From positions 13,018 to 77,017 of the forward strand of contig DGPE01000083.1 in NCBI GenBank assembly GCA_002390305.1: DNA of 64,000 bases, in the 5' to 3' direction. Made by a program: the position numbers and the translations under genes. This document shows, piece after piece, positions 24,266-32,011 of the stretch (position 1 is its first letter; the number at the start of each line of letters is the position of its first letter). The stretch comes from Micrococcales bacterium UBA4448. Lineage in GTDB: Bacteria; Actinomycetota; Actinomycetes; Actinomycetales; Microbacteriaceae. Under the pieces are notes generated by a model. It made no database searches, was not told the DNA's origin, and saw only the letters and a program-made list of their open reading frames with translations.

Positions 24266-25783
24266 GTGAAGATTCCTCAATTAGTGTGGCGGATACCCCT
24301 GGGCGCGGTTGGCGGTCTGATTGGGCTCTATGCCTTCCCAACCGAAAACATCTGGATTCTGGCTCCACTAATTCCAGGGCTGATTTTGCTTGCAACTCTG
24401 GGGCTTGGTTTTTGGAGTGCAGTATTGGTTGGGTTTATTGCCAGCCAAGCGTTCTATATCTCCCATATTGAGTGGATTTCCCTGTACTTAGGCCCGATTC
24501 CACTGCTGGCACTAAGCACGCTGCAATCCTTCTTTTTTGCGCTCGGAGTGGGTGCCACCGCCTGGCTACATAAAAAATGGAAACCTAAAAAGCAATCACT
24601 GATAATTTTCGCATTTGCTGCTGCCTCGATTTGGACGGCCCGGGAATATCTGGCGAATAACTTTCCCTACGGTGGATTCCCCTGGTCGAGGCTGGCAATG
24701 ACACAGCCGGGCAGTTTCATGAGCCAGTGGGTTTATTTTGGTGGCCTGTCATTGCTGTCATTTGTTCTGGCGCTCCTGGGTTCGATTATTGCAATCTGGA
24801 TTCTGCACCGGAAGGGGCGGAACGCCCTTAGAAAGGGACCTGCTATCGCGGTCATCGGAGCGATGGTGATTATCCCTTTAACCACTATGTTGCTGAATAA
24901 TCCCAGTGCATCAGACACCAAAGTGATAGCAGCGGTGCAAGGAAACGCCAATGCTGGTCTGTTTTCAAACCTGGACCGCGGAACAATTCTCCAAAACCAC
25001 CTGGATGCCACCGAGCTTGTCTTTGATTCCGAGCTGGCAGGACAAGTGGATCTTCTGGTTTGGCCAGAGAACGCATCCGATATTGACCCGCTTAGAAGCG
25101 CTGCGGCTGCGACGAAGATTGATGAGATTGCCAGCCGACTTGGAGCGCCGTTTTCGTTTGGCACAATCACCAAGAGGGGAGGGGAGAGCTTCAATTCGAC
25201 CTTGCTTTGGAAGCCGGGAGTTGGAGCGGTTGACTACTACGACAAGAAGCAACCGGTTCCCTTCGCTGAATTCGTGCCTGATCGAGAATTTTGGCGACTA
25301 TTCGCACCGGCTCTAATTGACCTAGTTCCTGAGGGCTACACATTTGGAGTTAGAGATGGGATCTACGAGGTTGAAGAAGATTTTGTAGCTGGAACACTGA
25401 TTTGTTTTGAGATAGCCGAAGACGGCATCCTCAGGGAATTAGTGGCCGGCGGGGCCGAAGTGATACTTTCGCAGACCAATAATGCGGACTTTGGATACTC
25501 CGATGAAACATATCAGCAAGCGGGTATTGCACAACTAAGAGCGATTGAAACCGGGCGATCAGTTGTAAACATATCAACCGTCGGCTTATCAGCCATCTAC
25601 CTTCCGAACGGAAAGGTCTTAAGTGAGCTGGTTTGGTACCAACCGGGCGCAATGGTTGAACAGGTGCCGCTATATAAGGGCACTACGCCCGCAATGGCGA
25701 TTGGTGCCGGGTTTGACTACATAAATCTGACCGCTGCCTTTGGCACACTAATAGTTTTTTACTTTAGGAAAAAACGTCGATGA
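24266..25783 (+). CDS. lnt: Apolipoprotein N-acyltransferase Lnt
   Basis: Lnt adds the third acyl chain to the N-terminal cysteine of lipoproteins at the membrane. The 505-residue protein has several N-terminal membrane segments, the NFPYGGFPWSRLAMTQ region near residues 132-147 and a nitrilase-like external domain with the catalytic triad at Glu268 (WPENASD), Lys328 (YDKKQPVPFAE) and Cys380 (LICFEIAE). One more membrane segment ends the protein. It overlaps the next gene by 4 bp. In mycobacteria the two are fused as Ppm1; here they are separate. Confidence 0.94.
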   Translation: MKIPQLVWRIPLGAVGGLIGLYAFPTENIWILAPLIPGLILLATLGLGFWSAVLVGFIASQAFYISHIEWISLYLGPIPLLALSTLQSFFFALGVGATAWLHKKWKPKKQSLIIFAFAAASIWTAREYLANNFPYGGFPWSRLAMTQPGSFMSQWVYFGGLSLLSFVLALLGSIIAIWILHRKGRNALRKGPAIAVIGAMVIIPLTTMLLNNPSASDTKVIAAVQGNANAGLFSNLDRGTILQNHLDATELVFDSELAGQVDLLVWPENASDIDPLRSAAAATKIDEIASRLGAPFSFGTITKRGGESFNSTLLWKPGVGAVDYYDKKQPVPFAEFVPDREFWRLFAPALIDLVPEGYTFGVRDGIYEVEEDFVAGTLICFEIAEDGILRELVAGGAEVILSQTNNADFGYSDETYQQAGIAQLRAIETGRSVVNISTVGLSAIYLPNGKVLSELVWYQPGAMVEQVPLYKGTTPAMAIGAGFDYINLTAAFGTLIVFYFRKKRR

Positions 25784-26478
25784 AGTTTTTGGTACTCATG
25801 CCCACCTTCAACGAGCGTCAAAACCTTGAAAATAGCGTTCTGCAGGTGCTACAAGCAGTACCGGGTATAAATCTGTTGATTATCGATGACAACAGCCCGG
25901 ATGGCACGGGCGCCATTGCCGACAAACTTAGCGAAGAAAATTCAGAGGTCTCGGTGCTGCATCGCGAATCCAAGAAGGGCCTTGGTAGGGCCTACTTGGA
26001 TGGATTCACCTGGGCAGCAAAGAACAGTTTCGACTTTGTTATCCAAATGGATGCCGACGGCTCACACCAACCGAAAAATCTCTCGGATCTGATCTCAAAG
26101 GCCAGGCCAAGTCGTTTGGTGATTGGGTCCAGGTGGATTCCCGGGGGAGAGGTCCTAAATTGGCCCTGGTACCGAAAGGTTATTTCAAGGTTCGGCAACC
26201 TATACGCCCGAAGATTGCTTGGGACGAAAGTCATGGACATGACAGCCGGCTATCGCCTATACCCAGTTTCGAGCCTTGCCAAAATGAAATTGCAGGATGT
26301 TCAGGCCCAGGGTTATGGATTTCAGATAGAGATGACCCTTCTTGCTATTGAAGAGGGACTTGAGGTTGTAGAAGTGCCAATTAGCTTTGTCGAAAGAACT
26401 GTTGGTAAGAGCAAAATGACGATGAAGATAGTCCTCGAGGCCTTCTGGCTCTGCACCAAATGGGGGATTAGGCGCTAA
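25780..26478 (+). CDS. ppm1: Polyprenol-phosphate mannosyltransferase (Ppm1/DPM1 type)
   Basis: This 232-residue GT2-family enzyme transfers mannose from GDP-mannose to polyprenyl phosphate, giving the donor for lipoglycan and protein mannosylation. It has MPTFNERQNLENSV at the start, IIDDNSPDGTG near residues 34-44, the metal site QMDADGSHQP and IGSRWIPGG. There is no C-terminal membrane domain, as in short DPM1-type enzymes. It overlaps lnt by 4 bp and the convergent rbpA by 11 bp. lnt-ppm1-rbpA synteny is conserved with M. tuberculosis (Rv2051c, Rv2050). Confidence 0.92.
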   Translation: MKFLVLMPTFNERQNLENSVLQVLQAVPGINLLIIDDNSPDGTGAIADKLSEENSEVSVLHRESKKGLGRAYLDGFTWAAKNSFDFVIQMDADGSHQPKNLSDLISKARPSRLVIGSRWIPGGEVLNWPWYRKVISRFGNLYARRLLGTKVMDMTAGYRLYPVSSLAKMKLQDVQAQGYGFQIEMTLLAIEEGLEVVEVPISFVERTVGKSKMTMKIVLEAFWLCTKWGIRR

Positions 26479-26827
26479 CTTGCCCTTGCGCTCTGCGCTT
26501 TCGCATGCTCACGAGCATTTCTTCTAGAAGTTGTTCTAGTTCCTGCTCGGATCGTCTTTCCTTGACCATTTCATAGTGTGTTCTCGGAGCAACTTCTTCA
26601 ATACCTTCTCCATTGACCAACATCCCCTGCTCAAGTCTCCGAGCAGATGCTTGGCATCGTTGGCACTGCCAAACAAGCGGCAGTTCTACCCCCTCAGCGA
26701 AAGCTAGTGAGAACTCATGGCCCTTGGGGCATTTGAACTCAACCAGCTGGCGAGCAGATAACTCAACTCCCTTATCGCTTTCCAGCGACTGTGAGCCGAG
26801 GCGCATTCCGCGCATGGTTTCTGACAT
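26468..26827 (-). CDS. rbpA: RNA polymerase-binding protein RbpA
   Basis: RbpA binds the principal sigma factor and RNA polymerase and stabilises the open complex in Actinobacteria. The 119-residue protein has the basic RGMRLGSQSLESD start, a core domain, and the C-terminal sigma-interacting helix EEVAPRTHYEMVKERRSEQE. The core has Cys in KCPKGH and a CQRC pair, resembling the zinc-binding Streptomyces form rather than the Cys-poor mycobacterial one. ATG at 26827 has GGAGGTAACA before it. A start 14 codons earlier would absorb the promoter and is rejected. Confidence 0.93.
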   Translation of the reverse strand: MSETMRGMRLGSQSLESDKGVELSARQLVEFKCPKGHEFSLAFAEGVELPLVWQCQRCQASARRLEQGMLVNGEGIEEVAPRTHYEMVKERRSEQELEQLLEEMLVSMRKRRAQGQVSA

Positions 26828-26848
26828 TGTTACCTCCGTTAGAGGAAC

Positions 26849-26873
26849 AACCACTTGACTCCCGGGCAATTCC
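26849..26873 (-). promoter_or_regulatory. SigR/SigH-like promoter of rbpA
   Basis: On the minus strand GGAAT (26869-26873) is separated by 17 bp from GTT (26849-26851), matching the GGAAT-N(16-18)-GTT pattern of thiol-oxidative stress sigma factors. Initiation near 26842 would leave a 15-nt leader that contains the GGAGG ribosome site. No TANNNT box is found at this position. rbpA belongs to the SigR regulon in Streptomyces coelicolor. Confidence 0.5.
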
Positions 26874-26898
26874 AGCCGTGGCCACGTTCACAGATAAA

Positions 26899-27654
26899 TC
26901 ACAGGTTGGAAGCTATGTCTATTCGATCGGTCACAATACCTGCGGCTCCCATTTGAATCAGCTCCACCATTTGGACTTTTTCGTTTATTGTCCAAAAGTG
27001 AGTTTCGGTATCAAGGCTTGCCAGCCGAACCAAGAACTTGGTATCAGCGAATCTGATTGGGCCATAACTCACCGGCAGTTGAAGGGCATCGATGGATTTA
27101 GTTAGCAACCTAAGCCCTAAACCACCTAGAAATTTATGGGAAATCCAAATCTGGATCACGGTCCTAATCGAGCCGGAGGTTGCCACCGGTTTAGTCAATA
27201 GTTTCAAAGTCGCAAGCCGTCTTTGATTAGAAAAACTGGAGACCAACACCCGCGCATGAGAGGAGGTTGTTTCAATGGCGTCCGCGGTGGGAACAACCGC
27301 GTTTTTGGACTTTACATCAATGTTCAACTTCGCATTTGGAAAAGCTTCCAGAGTTTCCACCAATGTCGGTATACGCGATCCATTCGGCAAAGAGAGCGTT
27401 TGAATCTCGGCAAGCGATAAATCAGCTACTTTCGCGGCTACGCCACACAATCTCTTTAGGTCATCGTCATGGAAAACCACTGCCGCGCCATCGCTTGTTG
27501 CCTGAGTATCGGTTTCTATAAACTGCGCGCCATGGTCAATCGCTGCCCGGAACGCCTCGAGTGAGTTTTCATCAATGCCTGCAAGCCCGTGGCTAAAGCC
27601 CCTGTGAGCGAATGTCCTGGGCTTAGGGGAGCTGAAATAGTCAGTTTTGGCCAT
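26899..27654 (-). CDS. Glycerophosphodiester phosphodiesterase
   Basis: This 251-residue enzyme hydrolyses glycerophosphodiesters to glycerol-3-phosphate and an alcohol. It has the catalytic FAHRGFSHG with His-Arg near residue 17, the metal ligands in IETDTQATSDG and the second histidine in VVFHDDDLKRLCG, plus the C-terminal HFWTIN strand of the TIM barrel. No signal peptide is seen, so it is probably cytosolic. GAGGAG precedes the ATG. It is divergent from the YczE-like gene, with a 32-bp gap. Confidence 0.92.
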   Translation of the reverse strand: MAKTDYFSSPKPRTFAHRGFSHGLAGIDENSLEAFRAAIDHGAQFIETDTQATSDGAAVVFHDDDLKRLCGVAAKVADLSLAEIQTLSLPNGSRIPTLVETLEAFPNAKLNIDVKSKNAVVPTADAIETTSSHARVLVSSFSNQRRLATLKLLTKPVATSGSIRTVIQIWISHKFLGGLGLRLLTKSIDALQLPVSYGPIRFADTKFLVRLASLDTETHFWTINEKVQMVELIQMGAAGIVTDRIDIASNL

Positions 27655-27674
27655 TATTACTCCTCGGGTGGCAC

Positions 27675-27680
27675 TAATCT
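27675..27680 (+). promoter_or_regulatory. Leaderless-type -10 box (TAATCT) for the YczE-like gene
   Basis: TAATCT is followed by exactly six bases and GTG at 27687. This spacing is the main reason for placing the start there rather than at the GTG two codons earlier. Confidence 0.5.
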
Positions 27681-27686
27681 GTGCTG

Positions 27687-28292
27687 GTGTCCAAGTCTAA
27701 TTTCTATTACCGCTTTGCCAAGTTGATTTTTGGCCTTGCGATCTATGGAACAGGCCTTGGAATGATGGTTCACGCCGGAATTGGAATTCCACCCTGGGAC
27801 GTCTTAGCCCAAGGATTGTCAATCCAGTCGACCCTGACCTTTGGCCAGGCAACGATCCTTGTGAGCCTGATTGTGATGCTGTTTTGGATACCACTAAAAG
27901 TCAAACCCGGTATCGGCTCCGTGCTAAACGCCATCCTGGTGGGTTTGTTCGCAGACCTGACAATGCCGTTCTGGCCCGAAATCGATAATTATTTGCTCAA
28001 TTTGGCGCTTTTCATCGCCGGTCTGCTGGTAATTTCCTACGCAACCGGACTGTATATTTCCTGCGGCTTTGGCAAAGGTCCCAGAGATGGCCTGATGATG
28101 GGCCTTGCCAAAAAGTTCAATGCACCATTTTGGATCACCAGAACCAGCGTCGAAATAATAGTAGTAACACTGGGATTTGTCCTAGGAGGCCAAGTCCGCG
28201 AAGGAACGTTGCTGTTCGCTCTGTCAATTGGCTACCTGAACCAGCTCTCCATGCGATTATTTGGTCTCGCTGATAAATCCGGTCGCGTCTAG
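27687..28292 (+). CDS. YczE/YitT-like integral membrane protein
   Basis: This 201-residue membrane protein has about five hydrophobic segments. The motif GLGMMVHAGIGIPPWDVLAQG near residues 24-44 and the later SCGFGKGPRDGLMMGL are typical of the YczE/YitT-related family, whose molecular role is not established. GTG at 27687 is selected by its distance from the TAATCT box; GTG at 27681 would add two residues. It converges on trpD across a 105-bp gap. Confidence 0.78.
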   Translation: MSKSNFYYRFAKLIFGLAIYGTGLGMMVHAGIGIPPWDVLAQGLSIQSTLTFGQATILVSLIVMLFWIPLKVKPGIGSVLNAILVGLFADLTMPFWPEIDNYLLNLALFIAGLLVISYATGLYISCGFGKGPRDGLMMGLAKKFNAPFWITRTSVEIIVVTLGFVLGGQVREGTLLFALSIGYLNQLSMRLFGLADKSGRV

Positions 28293-28397
28293 TAACCGAA
28301 CTCTCTTCACTCATCCGAGGGAACTAGCTAACGCCGATAATAAACATTATGTCAAGTAATGGATTTCTTACCCCCCTCTTCTGTGAGGGCTCGGGTC

Positions 28398-29462
28398 TTA
28401 GAGGGCCTTTGTTGCGTTGGCCCAGTCATCAGCAACCAATTTGGCCGCTCCTGAGGCAATGGCCGCCTTGGCAGCTACAAATCCGGCCTTGAGTCTGCTC
28501 TCAAGCGGCTCCGATTGCTGTTTAGGGTCATTAGCGAGCTGATAAGCAACTATGCCAACGGCGGCGTTTAGGCACACGATGTCACTAATGGCTGCAGAGT
28601 TTGGAAATTCTCTTCCCTCAAATAGGTCAATTGCGATCTTGGCATTGTGCGCAGCATCGCCACCTAGCAACTGATCCTGGGTCGCTCTAGCGACTCCAAT
28701 GTCTTGTGCATCCAGCTCAAATTGCTGCACAGTGCCCTCAGCAACCTGCCATAGCGTGTTGGGTGCCGTTGTGCTTAGTTCGTCTAGTCCGTCATTGGAC
28801 CTGAAAACGAGGGCTGTTCTGCCTCGCTGAGCAAGCTCTTGAGCCATGAGCGGTGCGATTTCCAAGTCTGCAACCCCCAGAGCGGTTGCCAAAGGTTGTG
28901 CAGGGTTCGCCAGTGGCCCAAGAAAGTTAAATGTAGTTGGGACTCCCAGTTCCTTCCTCGCCTTCGCGACGTGCCTCATAGCTGGGTGAAACACCGGAGC
29001 AAAGAAGAAGGTAATCCCCTGCTCTTGAAACACCTGAGCAACCTGCTGCGGGTTGAGCTCGAGGTTGATGCCAAGCTTCTCTAGCATTTCCGAAGAGCCA
29101 GTTTTCCCCGAGGCACTGCGGGAACCGTGCTTTAGCACTGGGATACCGGACGCCCTGGCAACAATTGATGCCATTGAGCTGATATTTACTGTTCCAACCA
29201 GGTCTCCCCCGGTGCCGACAATATCAAGGGCGTCGTCTGAAACCTGAAGAGGCTCTGCATTTTCAAGCATTACATCAACTAAACCGCCAAGCTCTTGGCT
29301 AGTTTCGCCTTTAGTTCGGAGCCCCAGCATGAATCCTGCTATTTGGGTTTCAGTGGCATTACCGCTCATGATTTCACTCATGGCCCACTTGCATGCATTT
29401 TTACTGAGATCTTCACCCTCAATAAGGGCAGAAAATATCGATTTCCAGCTGTAATCCTGCAT
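28398..29462 (-). CDS. trpD: Anthranilate phosphoribosyltransferase TrpD
   Basis: TrpD joins anthranilate and phosphoribosyl pyrophosphate in tryptophan synthesis. The 354-residue protein has the PRPP-binding DIVGTGGDLVGTVNISSMAS near residues 80-99, KHGSRSASGKTGSSEML near 114-130 and the anthranilate site around FFFAPVFHPAMRHV. The other trp genes are not in the window. Placement divergent to ctaE is conserved with M. tuberculosis (Rv2192c/Rv2193). The ATG is six nt after TAGACT, so the message is probably leaderless. Confidence 0.95.
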   Translation of the reverse strand: MQDYSWKSIFSALIEGEDLSKNACKWAMSEIMSGNATETQIAGFMLGLRTKGETSQELGGLVDVMLENAEPLQVSDDALDIVGTGGDLVGTVNISSMASIVARASGIPVLKHGSRSASGKTGSSEMLEKLGINLELNPQQVAQVFQEQGITFFFAPVFHPAMRHVAKARKELGVPTTFNFLGPLANPAQPLATALGVADLEIAPLMAQELAQRGRTALVFRSNDGLDELSTTAPNTLWQVAEGTVQQFELDAQDIGVARATQDQLLGGDAAHNAKIAIDLFEGREFPNSAAISDIVCLNAAVGIVAYQLANDPKQQSEPLESRLKAGFVAAKAAIASGAAKLVADDWANATKAL

Positions 29463-29468
29463 TTTGTA

Positions 29469-29474
29469 AGTCTA
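29469..29474 (-). promoter_or_regulatory. Leaderless-type -10 box (TAGACT) for trpD
   Basis: TAGACT on the minus strand, then TACAAA and the trpD ATG: an exact 6-nt gap with no ribosome site. Confidence 0.6.
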
Positions 29475-29552
29475 CCGAGCGACGCTCGCCAATCTTTTCC
29501 AAATAAGTTGAAAAACCTTGACGTTATCAAGGCTCGACTGGACCTTGTCTGA

Positions 29553-29558
29553 TAAACT
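29553..29558 (+). promoter_or_regulatory. Candidate -10 box (TAAACT) for ctaE-qcrCAB
   Basis: TAAACT is followed by seven bases and the ctaE ATG at 29566, so the mRNA would begin at or within a base or two of the start codon. Confidence 0.45.
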
Positions 29559-29565
29559 TGGAACC

Positions 29566-30189
29566 ATGACTGCTTCTTTTACGCCCGTTGCCCCTATGGC
29601 AATTAATAGACCCAGTGCCACATCGGTTGGAACGATTGTTTGGCTTGGTAGCGAGGTCATGTTTTTTGCTGGCTTATTCGCAATGTACTTCAGCCTGAGA
29701 GCAGGCGCACCCGATCTTTGGGCCAATGACACGCAAGTTCTAAATGTCCCTTTCGCTCTGATTAATACGCTGATTCTTGTTGCCAGCTCCTTCACCGCTC
29801 AGTTTGGTGTATTCGCTGCCGAAAGACTGCAGCCGCAAAGGACTGGCTGGTCTCCCGCAAAGTGGGGCATGGTCGAGTGGTTTTTCCTCACTTACGTGAT
29901 GGGCGCCGTGTTCGTCTCGGGTCAGATCTGGGAGTACGCAATGCTTGTTTCAGAGGGCATCACTCTCAGCTCAAACTCCTATGGGTCTGCTTTCTACATC
30001 ACAACAGGGTTCCACGCACTTCACGTAACCGGCGGGCTAATCGCCTTCCTGCTGATTATTGGAAGGGCGTACGCGGCCAAGAACTTTGGCCATAAAGAAG
30101 CTACGGGCGCAATCGTGGTTTCTTATTACTGGCACTTTGTGGACGTTGTCTGGATTGGCCTTTTCGTAGTCGTTTACATACTCAAATAA
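29566..30189 (+). CDS. ctaE: Cytochrome c oxidase subunit III CtaE
   Basis: CtaE is a core membrane subunit of the aa3-type cytochrome c oxidase. The 207-residue protein has five to six membrane segments, with [24 protein letters not shown] given in parts at residues 22-45, the conserved [15 protein letters not shown] near 144-158 and the C-terminal [17 protein letters not shown] at 29566 is preferred over a frame start 16 codons earlier, because it matches the N-terminus of family members and has a promoter box just upstream. It leads the qcrCAB operon. Confidence 0.95.
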   Translation: MTASFTPVAPMAINRPSATSVGTIVWLGSEVMFFAGLFAMYFSLRAGAPDLWANDTQVLNVPFALINTLILVASSFTAQFGVFAAERLQPQRTGWSPAKWGMVEWFFLTYVMGAVFVSGQIWEYAMLVSEGITLSSNSYGSAFYITTGFHALHVTGGLIAFLLIIGRAYAAKNFGHKEATGAIVVSYYWHFVDVVWIGLFVVVYILK

Positions 30190-30204
30190 CAAATGGAGAA
30201 GCAC

Positions 30205-30981
30205 TTGAACTCAGCTAAACCGATGCGTCGTCGCCCCTGGGCAGCCGGCATTGTGGTATTTCTTGGCCTAATTCTTTCTGGAGGTGGCTATGCGGCAGCG
30301 ACAAATGTGGTGATTTCCGAGCTCGGATCTCCAGAGCAGGTAGAAGAGGGCAGAAAGTTGTTCCTGGCAAACTGTGCATCGTGCCACGGTACCAATGGTG
30401 AGGGTGCAATCGGTGGGCCTAGCCTTATCGGTGTGGGAGCTGCCTCGGTTGATTTTCAGGTTGGCACCGGAAGAATGCCGGGCCAAGGTTCAGGACCCCA
30501 GCTTTATAAGAAACCTGTTCAGTTCACTCAGGAGCAAATCTCAGCAATGGCTGCTTACGTTGCTTCTTTGGCCCCTGGACCGGCAATCCCAGACGAAGAG
30601 TACTTGCGAGGAGACGGAGACCCAACTCACGGTGGTGAATTATTCCGCATCAACTGTGCCATGTGCCACAACGCGGTTGGTGCCGGTGGCGCACTCACAG
30701 AAGGTAAATTCGCGCCCGCTCTTGGAGGAGTTACTCCGAAACATACATACGAGGCAATGGTCACTGGCCCACAGAACATGCCTGTTTTCAATGACGCGAA
30801 CATCACTCCCGAGGACAAGAGAGACATAATCACCTACCTGATGTACATCGAAGAGAATGACTCCGTCGGTGGATTTGAATTGGGCTCCATTGGACCGGTC
30901 GCCGAGGGATTATTTACTTGGATCTTTGGGTTAGGTTTCATTATTGCCATCACAGTGTGGCTGGGTGCAAAGTCTAACTAG
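30205..30981 (+). CDS. qcrC: Di-heme cytochrome c subunit QcrC of the bc1 complex
   Basis: QcrC is the actinobacterial cytochrome cc subunit that passes electrons from the bc1 complex to the aa3 oxidase without soluble cytochrome c. The protein has an N-terminal membrane anchor, two heme-binding motifs CASCH and CAMCH, and a C-terminal membrane helix. I favour TTG at 30205 (258 residues) because GGAGAAG lies just before it; an in-frame ATG at 30193 has no ribosome site. Confidence 0.93.
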   Translation: MNSAKPMRRRPWAAGIVVFLGLILSGGGYAAATNVVISELGSPEQVEEGRKLFLANCASCHGTNGEGAIGGPSLIGVGAASVDFQVGTGRMPGQGSGPQLYKKPVQFTQEQISAMAAYVASLAPGPAIPDEEYLRGDGDPTHGGELFRINCAMCHNAVGAGGALTEGKFAPALGGVTPKHTYEAMVTGPQNMPVFNDANITPEDKRDIITYLMYIEENDSVGGFELGSIGPVAEGLFTWIFGLGFIIAITVWLGAKSN

Positions 30982-30991
30982 GAGAATAGCT

Positions 30992-32011
30992 ATGAGCGAG
31001 ATTGAAAAGAGCTACTCCCCTGGGCTAGCCAAAGACATACAGAAGCCAATCAAAGACCCTGGCATCGAACCACACAGGGTTCGCATGACCAATAAGAGCG
31101 AGAAGCACGCTAAGACAGCAGAGAAGCAAATTGCGGCGATGTTTGGAGTCAGCGTTATTGGCGCAATCATCGCAGTTTGGGGCTTCTTCGCATTCCCAAT
31201 CATTGATGGAGACCTGTCAGCCACGCGCAATAATGCACTGTGGATGGGCCTGGGTATGGCTCTTTCCATGCTTGGCATTGGCTTTGGTGCAGTTCACTGG
31301 GCTAAAACTCTTATGCCAGACAACGAAGTTTCAGAGATGCGTCACCAAGCCAGAAGCTCAGACGAGACCAGAGCTCAGGCTCTCGAAATCGTCAAGTTGG
31401 CCGATGGCGAATCAGGATTTACTAGGCGAAAGCTGATCCGCAGGAGTATGTACGGAGCGATTGCCTTTTTCCCGATTCCGGCCATCATCATCTTTGGAGA
31501 CTTAGGCCCTGTAGTAGGAGATACTCTGCGTCACACGATGTGGAAGCCCGGCACCAGGCTTACGAAGGACCCGACCGGAATCCCAATCAAGGCCTCGGAT
31601 GTCACCATTGGATCTGTATTTCACGTCATTCCAGAAGGTCTGAGCGAGATGGAAGAACACAAGCTTGAGGAAAAAGCCAAAGCGGCAGTTCTTCTGGTTC
31701 GAGTAAACCCTAGCGATCTCAACGAAGACCCGGCAAAGGCCGACTGGAGCTACCAGGGAATCGTTGCCTACTCAAAGATTTGCACACATGTTGGTTGTCC
31801 AGTTGCCCTGTATGAGCAACACACCCACCACCTGCTGTGCCCTTGCCACCAGTCGACATTTGACCTGGCAAATCACTGCGAGGTTGTATTCGGCCCCGCA
31901 TCAAGACCACTACCTCAGCTGCCAATAGCAGTTGACGCTGAGGGTTACCTAATCGCACAAAGTGACTTCTTGGACCCTGTTGGTCCATCGTTCTGGGACA
32001 TGAGGAAGTAA
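30992..32011 (+). CDS. qcrA: Rieske iron-sulfur subunit QcrA of the bc1 complex
   Basis: QcrA carries the [2Fe-2S] cluster of the cytochrome bc1 complex. The 339-residue protein has three membrane segments, as in other actinobacterial QcrA proteins, and cluster motifs CTHVGC and CPCHQS in the C-terminal third, followed by GPASRPLPQLP. ATG at 30992 follows AGGAGA. The longer frame from 30944 lies inside qcrC and is rejected. The stop TAA directly abuts the qcrB ATG. Confidence 0.96.
   Translation: MSEIEKSYSPGLAKDIQKPIKDPGIEPHRVRMTNKSEKHAKTAEKQIAAMFGVSVIGAIIAVWGFFAFPIIDGDLSATRNNALWMGLGMALSMLGIGFGAVHWAKTLMPDNEVSEMRHQARSSDETRAQALEIVKLADGESGFTRRKLIRRSMYGAIAFFPIPAIIIFGDLGPVVGDTLRHTMWKPGTRLTKDPTGIPIKASDVTIGSVFHVIPEGLSEMEEHKLEEKAKAAVLLVRVNPSDLNEDPAKADWSYQGIVAYSKICTHVGCPVALYEQHTHHLLCPCHQSTFDLANHCEVVFGPASRPLPQLPIAVDAEGYLIAQSDFLDPVGPSFWDMRK

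Noticed and set aside
26828..26869. RbpA start at 26869
   Set aside because: It would place the promoter-like GGAAT-N17-GTT and the strong GGAGGT site inside the coding region, and family members start near MRG-x-RLG.
28293..28397. Possible terminator in the gap between the YczE-like gene and trpD
   Set aside because: There is only a 5-bp stem (CCCTC/GAGGG) without a T-run; evidence is too weak to call.
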